From NCBI GenBank assembly GCA_023264755.1, contig JAHFVB010000109.1, forward strand, positions 1 to 10,944: a DNA stretch of 10,944 nt, in the 5' to 3' direction. The position numbers and the translations under genes are program-made. The notes under the pieces are model-generated. The model worked only from the letters and a program-made list of their open reading frames with translations, did no database searches and was not told the DNA's origin. This stretch comes from Mycobacterium sp. Lineage in GTDB: Bacteria; Actinomycetota; Actinomycetes; Mycobacteriales; Mycobacteriaceae. Positions 5,883 to 10,944 of the stretch are shown here, piece after piece; position 1 is the first letter of the stretch; each line of letters starts with the position of its first letter.

Positions 5883-7946
5883 ATGCAACCCGCGGCGCTG
5901 ACGAGCACTGCGCGCTTGTTCGTCGACTCCGATCCTGGGCAACTGCGCTTGCGCAGCGCCGCCGCAACGACGTTGTCGCTGGTGGTGGCGATGGTGACTC
6001 TGCTCGGGTTCACCCACATCGCTCACCAGCCGATCACGGTCGCCATGCTGGGCACGATCGTCGCCATGCAAGCCTCGGCGGCGGTCAAGGACCGACAGCA
6101 GCGCAGCCGCGTGGTCACCACCCTGCTGTTGTTCCTGCCCGCGGTCGGCGCAGTGACGTTGGCGGCGCTGCTATCCCCGTTCGGCAAGGTCGCAGACGTC
6201 GGGTTCATCGCGGTGCTCTTCGGCGCGGTATGGGTACGCCGCTTCGGCCCGCGCGGGAACGCCCTCGGCATGGTGGCGTTCATCTCCTACTTCTTCGCGC
6301 TGTTCCTGCGGGCCACACCCGAGCAGATACCGGTGCTGGCGGTGGCGATCGCCGTCGGAGTGGGCGCCTCCGTTCTGGTGCGGACGCTGATCTTCCCGGA
6401 CCGCCCACCCGTAGAGGTACGTCGTCTGGCGCGAGCGTTGCGCACCGCCTCCACGTCCTTGTTGGAGGTCGCCACGAATCGAGCGGACTACGACCTGGCC
6501 GCCTTGCGCCGACGCTTGGACCGGCTGGGCGAAACGGCGCTGATGATCGACGACTGGCTGGACCGCCACGACGCGGCGCAATCGTTGAACATCACCAGCG
6601 ACGAACTGGCACTACGGGTGTTCGACGCCCAACTCGCCATGGAACAGTTCGCCAGCCTGCTGTGGTCGCTTGACCCAGCCGAGCAGCGGCCCAGCGGGCT
6701 CGCCGACGTCATCGAGTCGGTACGAACGTGCTTGCAGCACAATCCCTCCGAAGCCCAACTCCGGGTGGCCCGCAAACGCGCCATGGCAGCCGCCGAAGGC
6801 GCTGACCTGTCGACTCCGGAGGGCATCGCGACGGCAATCGGACACCGAGTCGTCCAGGCGCACCTGGCGATCCACCACATCACCACCAACGCGCTGGGCA
6901 CTTCCGCCGACACCGAACCGGAGCCAGAACCCGAAGAGCAGCAAACGGGGCTCAATCCCAGCACCAAGGCCGCCATTCAAGTGGCGGTCGCCACCAGCGC
7001 GGCCACCGTCCTCGGTGAGTTGATCTCGCCAGACCGCTGGTACTGGGCGGTGCTGACGGCCTTCCTCGTCTTCACCGGAGTGTCCACCCGCGGCGAAATT
7101 CTGACCAGGGTCGGCCACCGCCTCGTCGGCACCATCGCCGGAGTGGTCGCGGGCGTCGCACTGGCCACCCTGATCGGGCACAACCCGCCAGTTCAAATCG
7201 TGCTGCTGGTGGGCTGCGTGTTCTGCGCGTTCTATCTGGTCACCGTCGCCTACGCCTGGCTGACGTTCTTCGTGACCGTCATGCTGGCCATGCTGTACGG
7301 ACTGCTCGGCGACTTCAGCATCCAGGTGCTCGAACTGCGCATCGTGGAAACCGCCGCGGGCGGTCTGGTCGGCATCTCGTCGGCCTTCCTGGTGCTGTCG
7401 ACCGGCACGCGGGCCACGTTCATCGCGAAGGTGAACGACTACCTGGACCGGATGACCGAACTGATCGACGTCGGCGTCGACTCGGTACTGAGCCCGGGAC
7501 AGCAGACCGAGCTCGTCGCCATGACCCGACAACTCGACAACGCGCTACAAGACGTGATCACGGCAGGCAAGCCGCTGCGAATGGGAATTGCGGTACGAAG
7601 CCGCCGCGGCGCCCAACGGGTCTTGCGCGGACTACAGGTCGGCAACCGGGCGGCGCACGCACTCGCGCGCGCCGGTATGAACGCCGCGCGCGCCGAACCC
7701 GAGACCGCCCCTCCGGACGACACCGCCGCAGCCCTACGCGAGGCCGCCGCCCACGTGGGCCGCACCGTCGACAACGTAAAGCAGGTGGTCGCCGGGGTCG
7801 GCCAAGACGTGCCGGAAAAGCCCACGGACACAATGATCTTGGACGTGATGGGAACATCGGCCGTCCCGCCGGGACCGGTACGCGGCGCGTTGCGGGCGCT
7901 GAACACGCTCGATCGCGTGCTTGCGGAGGTAACTGCGCGCACCTGA
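5883..7946 (+). CDS. FUSC-family inner-membrane protein (putative exporter)
   Basis: A 687-residue membrane protein with the duplicated FUSC layout known from YccS and aromatic-acid exporters such as AaeB. A first cluster of hydrophobic spans covers about residues 24-170, followed by a cytoplasmic helical region (about 175-350) ending in a Glu/Pro-rich linker (EPEPEPEEQQ). A second cluster spans about 357-505, with the FUSC-typical SPDRWYWAVLTAFLVFTG, and a cytoplasmic Ala-rich helical tail runs to the end. Family members are thought to export aromatic or hydrophobic compounds; the substrate here cannot be read from sequence. The ATG at 5883 is preferred over the GTG at 5865 because of the CACAAT-N6-ATG arrangement. 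It follows the LLM gene by 135 bp and precedes the second membrane esterase, so efflux of a product or substrate of those enzymes is a possibility, not a demonstration. Confidence 0.88.
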   Translation: MQPAALTSTARLFVDSDPGQLRLRSAAATTLSLVVAMVTLLGFTHIAHQPITVAMLGTIVAMQASAAVKDRQQRSRVVTTLLLFLPAVGAVTLAALLSPFGKVADVGFIAVLFGAVWVRRFGPRGNALGMVAFISYFFALFLRATPEQIPVLAVAIAVGVGASVLVRTLIFPDRPPVEVRRLARALRTASTSLLEVATNRADYDLAALRRRLDRLGETALMIDDWLDRHDAAQSLNITSDELALRVFDAQLAMEQFASLLWSLDPAEQRPSGLADVIESVRTCLQHNPSEAQLRVARKRAMAAAEGADLSTPEGIATAIGHRVVQAHLAIHHITTNALGTSADTEPEPEPEEQQTGLNPSTKAAIQVAVATSAATVLGELISPDRWYWAVLTAFLVFTGVSTRGEILTRVGHRLVGTIAGVVAGVALATLIGHNPPVQIVLLVGCVFCAFYLVTVAYAWLTFFVTVMLAMLYGLLGDFSIQVLELRIVETAAGGLVGISSAFLVLSTGTRATFIAKVNDYLDRMTELIDVGVDSVLSPGQQTELVAMTRQLDNALQDVITAGKPLRMGIAVRSRRGAQRVLRGLQVGNRAAHALARAGMNAARAEPETAPPDDTAAALREAAAHVGRTVDNVKQVVAGVGQDVPEKPTDTMILDVMGTSAVPPGPVRGALRALNTLDRVLAEVTART

Positions 7947-7991
7947 ACCCACTCCCACCTGCAACAACGGCGAGCGCCGCGGCCGTCGCCC

Positions 7992-7997
7992 TAAGGT
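7992..7997 (+). promoter_or_regulatory. Candidate -10 element of esterase 2
   Basis: TAAGGT fits the mycobacterial TANNNT -10. It would place the transcript start near 8004, giving a leader of about 80 nt that contains the CTTCGG repeat array before the GTG at 8086. Confidence 0.3.
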
Positions 7998-8030
7998 GGA
8001 GCCGGTCGGACGCCCGCTCGAGCCCCTCGG

Positions 8031-8067
8031 CTTCGGCTTCGGCCTTCGGCTTCGGCTTCGGCTTCGG
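8031..8067. repeat. CTTCGG hexanucleotide array (6 copies)
   Basis: Six copies of CTTCGG, two then four, are separated by a single extra C at 8043. They lie just upstream of the preferred start of esterase 2 and its GGAAAGGA site (8066-8073). As RNA each unit contains C(UUCG)G, the core of a very stable tetraloop. If translation began at GTG 7996 the array would encode Gly-Phe and Leu-Arg repeats, which look non-protein-like. Confidence 0.95.
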
Positions 8068-8085
8068 AAAGGACCGGACCCACAC

Positions 8086-9534
8086 GTGCTCGACCTCCCC
8101 CTCGACACCCCCTCAGGGCCCGCCCCGACGCCCACTCCCGCACCCCAGTTGCCCCCGCCCGACTTCCATCAGTTCACCGGCGGAGTCTCGCTTCTGGGCG
8201 GCTGGTTTCCGATCACCCTCGAGGTGGTGACGGTCGTCGCCCTGGTGGCGGTCATCGGCTGGCGGTCTAGACGCTGGCGACTGGTCTGGGTGCCGGTCAG
8301 CATCGGCCTGGCGGTGCTCGGGGCACTCGGGGCGCGGCTCTACATGGACACCCAGGGCCTGGCCTCCGACCCAGCCCCGCTGACGCTGTGGAGCTGGGTC
8401 GGCGTATTCGTAGCCGCCGTCGCGATCGCCGGGTTCGGCTGGAGCGGTGCGGGCTGGCGACGCCGCACCCTTTCGGTGCTGGTCATCCCGTTGACGCTGC
8501 TCACTGCGTCCCTGGCCCTGAACCAGTGGGTCGGCTACTACCCGACGCTGCAGGCCGCGTGGGGCGGCTTGACCGCGGGGCCGCTGCCCGATCAAGTCGA
8601 CGCCAGCGACCTGCCCGGCCTCCGAGGCACCCAACCGTCCAACGGAAAACTGGTCGAGGTCGACATTCCCGACACCGCCAGCGGCTTCAAGCACCGCAGT
8701 GAGTACGTGTACCTACCACCCGCATGGTTCGCCGGCGACAAACCGCCAGCGCTGCCAGCGGTGATGATGATCGGCGGTGAATTCAACACGCCGGCGGACT
8801 GGATGCGCAGCGGCAACGTCAAACCCACCATCGATGGCTACGCGCACGCTCACGGCGGACGGGCCCCGATCTTCGTGTTCGTCGATTCCGGCGGCAGCTT
8901 CAACAACGACACCGAATGCGTCAACGGCGTGCGCGGCGCCGCCGCCGACCACCTCACCAAAGACGTACGCCCCTACGTGAGCTCGACGTTCGGAGCCTCC
9001 GCAGACGCCGCCAACTGGGGCGTCGTGGGTTGGTCCATGGGCGGCACGTGCGCGGTCGAGCTGGCGGTGACCCATCCCGAACTGTTCAGTGCCTTCGTCG
9101 ACATCGCCGGCGACCACGGACCGATTGCGGGTACCAAGCAGCAGACGATCGACCGGCTGTACGGCGGTGACGCCGCGCAGTGGGCCGCCTTCGACCCGGC
9201 GACCGTTATGGCCAAACACGGGCCGTACACCGGCGTTTCCGGGTGGTTCGAGGACACCCCGAAGGTCTCCGAAGAGCAACTGAAGGCCTTGGCGGGCGGC
9301 AGCTTTCACTCCCGCCCGCAGCCGTCGAATCCCTTGGGCTTCGGTGGCCACGACGAGTGGGCCAACGGCGCCGAGGATCAGGTCGGTGCGGCCCGTGACC
9401 TGTGTCGGGCCGCGACTGCGGTGAACATTGCCTGCACGGTGCACACCATCGCGACGTATCACACCTGGCAGTTCGCGGCCTACGCGTTCTCCGACGCCCT
9501 GCCCTGGCTGGCCGCCCAGCTCCACACCGCCTAG
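8086..9534 (+). CDS. Four-TM membrane-anchored antigen-85-like esterase (paralogue 2)
   Basis: A 482-residue paralogue of the esterase at 2970-4397, on the opposite strand. After a Pro-rich N-terminus (PAPTPTPAPQLPPP) come four hydrophobic spans at about residues 41-58, 67-84, 98-119 and 127-150. An esterase D/antigen 85-type hydrolase domain follows. The nucleophile elbow is VVGWSMGGTC with Ser317 and the likely base His459 in YHTWQF. Over the stretch from PAVMMIG to SGWF it is roughly 70% identical to its paralogue by hand count, and the four Cys are conserved. The segment between that block and the His is about 25 residues longer, with a Gly-rich PLGFGGHDEW region. The GTG at 8086 is chosen to exclude the repeat-encoded residues; GGAAAGGA lies 12 nt upstream, rather far. 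The in-frame GTG at 7996 is the alternative and would add 30 residues. Substrate unknown; likely extracytoplasmic. Confidence 0.9.
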   Translation: MLDLPLDTPSGPAPTPTPAPQLPPPDFHQFTGGVSLLGGWFPITLEVVTVVALVAVIGWRSRRWRLVWVPVSIGLAVLGALGARLYMDTQGLASDPAPLTLWSWVGVFVAAVAIAGFGWSGAGWRRRTLSVLVIPLTLLTASLALNQWVGYYPTLQAAWGGLTAGPLPDQVDASDLPGLRGTQPSNGKLVEVDIPDTASGFKHRSEYVYLPPAWFAGDKPPALPAVMMIGGEFNTPADWMRSGNVKPTIDGYAHAHGGRAPIFVFVDSGGSFNNDTECVNGVRGAAADHLTKDVRPYVSSTFGASADAANWGVVGWSMGGTCAVELAVTHPELFSAFVDIAGDHGPIAGTKQQTIDRLYGGDAAQWAAFDPATVMAKHGPYTGVSGWFEDTPKVSEEQLKALAGGSFHSRPQPSNPLGFGGHDEWANGAEDQVGAARDLCRAATAVNIACTVHTIATYHTWQFAAYAFSDALPWLAAQLHTA

Positions 9535-9557
9535 GGCTCGGTTGCGGCGCCCGGTCG

Positions 9558-9598
9558 TTGACAGCGTCGGACCAGCGATCGGCGCTACCGTGGGCTCG
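9558..9598 (+). promoter_or_regulatory. Candidate promoter of the ketopantoate-reductase-like gene
   Basis: A perfect TTGACA (9558-9563) and a TANNNT-type TACCGT (9586-9591) lie in the 64-bp gap; the 22-bp spacer is longer than usual. TACCGT is seven bases from the ATG at 9599 and no Shine-Dalgarno sequence is seen, so a leaderless transcript is likely. Confidence 0.4.
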
Positions 9599-10621
9599 AT
9601 GCGCTACCTCATCATCGGAGCGGGCGCCGTGGGCGGAACCATCGGCGGGCGGCTGGCGGAAAGCGGCCACGACGTCGTGTTGGTCGCACGCGGAGCGCAG
9701 CTCGCCGCCCTGCAGACCCACGGGCTGCGCCTGGTCACCCCCACGGGCGTGGTGACACAGCCACTTCCGGCCGTGTCGGGTCCGGCCGCACTGGGCGAGC
9801 TGCGCCCCGACGACGTGCTGGTGCTGACGGTGAAGTCGCAGGACACCGCCGCCGCGGTCACCGAATGGGCCGCGGCCCCCGTCGCCGGTGGCGGCACCGC
9901 CGCCGAACGGCTCCCGATCGTCTGCGCCCAAAACGGGGTGGACAACGAGCGGACGGCTGCACGTCTGTTCGACCGGGTGTACGGATTGTGCGTGTGGCTT
10001 CCAGCGACCCATCTGGAACCCGGCACGGTGGTCTCCCACACCGCCCCGCTGAGCGGAATCTTGGTAGTGGGCCGCTATCCGCATGGCATCGACCCAACGA
10101 TCGAGCGAATCGGCGCGGACCTGTCGCGGAGCGTCTTCGATGCGCCCGTCGTCGCCGACGTGATGCGTTGGAAGTACGGGAAATTGCTCAAGAATCTGGC
10201 CAATGCGCTGGACGCGCTACTCGGCCACACCAGCGCCCGGTACGGACCCGCGGTCGCCGACCTCCGCCAGGCAGCTCAGGCCGAAGGCGAGGCAGTGCTG
10301 GCGGCCGCCGGGATCGCGTACAACTCCGAGGACGAGCGGCGGGCGCTGCAAGGCGACCGGATGGAAATCCGTGACATACCCGGCGTGTCGCGAAGCGGCG
10401 GGTCGACCTGGCAGAGCCTGACGCGTGGCACCGGTTCGGTCGAGGCCGACTACCTCAACGGCGAGATCGCGTTGCTGGGCCGGCTGCACGGGGTTCCCAC
10501 CCCCGTCAACGTGCTGCTGCAACGGCTGGTCTCGGCGGCGGCCCGAAACCGTCAGGCCCCCGGCGACCTGCCCGCCGAGCAGCTGGACGCGCTACTCAAC
10601 GCGGTCCCCAGCCGACGTTAG
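9599..10621 (+). CDS. 2-dehydropantoate 2-reductase (ApbA/PanE) family protein
   Basis: A 340-residue NADPH-dependent reductase of the ketopantoate reductase family. The Rossmann motif GAGAVGG is at 7-13, followed by HDVVLVAR. Lys79 (TVKSQD) and Asn112 (AQNGVDN) match conserved cofactor/active-site positions. Lys195 and Asn199 in WKYGKLLKN correspond to the catalytic lysine region, and Glu282 in SVEADYLNGEI matches the substrate-binding Glu of PanE. All key residues are therefore present and the enzyme should be active. At 340 residues it is longer than the roughly 300 of E. coli PanE, with an extra loop between about 243 and 270. Many actinobacteria have several paralogues acting on other 2-oxo acids, so pantothenate synthesis is not assured and no symbol is given. 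The ATG at 9599 matches the start of homology. It follows esterase 2 by 64 bp with its own candidate promoter. Confidence 0.9.
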   Translation: MRYLIIGAGAVGGTIGGRLAESGHDVVLVARGAQLAALQTHGLRLVTPTGVVTQPLPAVSGPAALGELRPDDVLVLTVKSQDTAAAVTEWAAAPVAGGGTAAERLPIVCAQNGVDNERTAARLFDRVYGLCVWLPATHLEPGTVVSHTAPLSGILVVGRYPHGIDPTIERIGADLSRSVFDAPVVADVMRWKYGKLLKNLANALDALLGHTSARYGPAVADLRQAAQAEGEAVLAAAGIAYNSEDERRALQGDRMEIRDIPGVSRSGGSTWQSLTRGTGSVEADYLNGEIALLGRLHGVPTPVNVLLQRLVSAAARNRQAPGDLPAEQLDALLNAVPSRR

Positions 10622-10701
10622 CCCCTGTCGCCAGCTGCCGCCCCCGAGCACTTCCAGATGGCGTTGGTGATACCGATCGACCGACCGATGATGGCTGGTC
10701 T

Positions 10702-10715
10702 TGCGGCAATCCGCA
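10702..10715. terminator. Hairpin between convergent genes (possible terminator)
   Basis: TGCGG-CAAT-CCGCA forms a 5-bp stem with a four-base loop. It lies in the 158-bp gap between the ketopantoate-reductase-like gene and the convergent alcohol dehydrogenase gene. There is no T-tract, so this is a weak candidate. Confidence 0.25.
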
Positions 10716-10733
10716 GTAGCCCGATGCCAGTGC

Positions 10734-10749
10734 CGCAGCGACCGCTGCG
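10734..10749. terminator. Second hairpin between convergent genes (possible terminator)
   Basis: CGCAGC-GACC-GCTGCG forms a 6-bp GC-rich stem with a four-base loop, 30 bp past the alcohol dehydrogenase stop. It could end transcription from either side. No T-tract follows, as is common in actinobacteria. Confidence 0.35.
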
Positions 10750-10779
10750 CTGCCACTACTTCTCGCTGTTGAACACCGC

Positions 10780-10944
10780 TCACCAGTAGCGGAGGGCTCC
10801 GTCGAACATCGTCGCCAACAACGGCTCGTCGCATTCGACCGGTGCGTTCTGGAGCAGCCGCTGTTGGGGCCACGCGCCGTCGGCCAGGGCGGCGCAGTCG
10901 GTGTCGAGATAGCCCACCGCCGACAACCCGTTGGGCATGCCGAC
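10780..10944 (-). CDS. Iron-containing alcohol dehydrogenase, C-terminal end (partial)
   Basis: Only the last 54 codons are in the window; the gene enters from the right edge and ends at a TGA (10780-10782). The visible residues run GMPNGLSAVGYLDTD, then GAWPQQRLLQNAPVE and end in FDGALRYW. This is the pattern of the C-terminal helices of group III (Fe-dependent) alcohol dehydrogenases, where GMPNGL(S/A)xxGYxxxD is followed by a QxRLLxxAP segment. The NAD-binding domain and the metal-ligand residues lie outside the window, so substrate and metal cannot be judged. The gene is convergent with the ketopantoate-reductase-like gene across a 158-bp gap. The family call rests on a short stretch and on memory of the family pattern. 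Confidence 0.7.
   Translation of the reverse strand, partial: VGMPNGLSAVGYLDTDCAALADGAWPQQRLLQNAPVECDEPLLATMFDGALRYW

Noticed and set aside
4854..6071. Minus-strand ORF of 405 codons opposite the LLM and FUSC genes
   Set aside because: It runs across two unrelated plus-strand genes and their gap, has shadow-like composition and no recognisable motif.
7966..7990. Possible hairpin GGCGA...TCGCC after the FUSC gene
   Set aside because: Only a 5-bp outer stem with a poorly pairing interior and no T-tract; not strong enough for a terminator call.
10673..10690. Short CCGA-rich run (possible direct repeats)
   Set aside because: Too short and irregular to call a repeat or binding site.

Overview
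The window is high-GC DNA with very dense coding, a strong G/C bias at third codon positions, frequent GTG starts and probable leaderless promoters. Together with the protein families present (LipC/LipM-type esterase, antigen-85-like membrane-anchored esterases, an APH(6)-like kinase fold, an LLM flavin oxidoreductase) this points to an actinobacterium, most likely a Mycobacterium or close relative. The assignment rests on remembered family resemblance; no database search was run.

Layout. Positions 1-588 (+) hold the C-terminal part of an aminoglycoside/streptomycin-phosphotransferase-like protein whose two catalytic Asp positions are substituted. It runs tail to tail into a leftward block that reads, in transcription order: a four-TM antigen-85-like esterase (4397 to 2970), an undecaprenyl-diphosphate phosphatase (uppP, 2858 to 1944), a possible 39-residue four-Cys small ORF (1855 to 1736) and a LipC/LipM-like esterase (1785 to 610). 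A 183-bp divergent intergenic region (4398-4580) separates this block from a rightward block: a LimB-like LLM flavin monooxygenase (4581-5747), a FUSC-family membrane protein (5883-7946), a second antigen-85-like membrane esterase that is a close paralogue of the first (8086-9534), and a ketopantoate-reductase-family protein (9599-10621). The last 165 bases carry, on the minus strand, the C-terminus of an iron-containing alcohol dehydrogenase.

How the genes may work together. Three serine hydrolases, UppP and a FUSC protein suggest envelope-lipid or polyprenyl-related functions. The LLM monooxygenase, ketopantoate-reductase-like enzyme and alcohol dehydrogenase are redox enzymes that could act on small hydrophobic substrates. 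No single pathway is proven. The clearest structural signal is the inverted pair of membrane-anchored esterases that brackets the LLM and FUSC genes.

Points for a second look: the degenerate kinase active site; the unannotated-looking four-Cys ORF between uppP and the lip gene; CACAAT-N6-ATG arrangements at two neighbouring starts; a CTTCGG hexamer array just ahead of the second membrane esterase; and an in-frame 9-bp minisatellite in the lip gene. No tRNA, rRNA, CRISPR array, insertion sequence or phage gene was seen.
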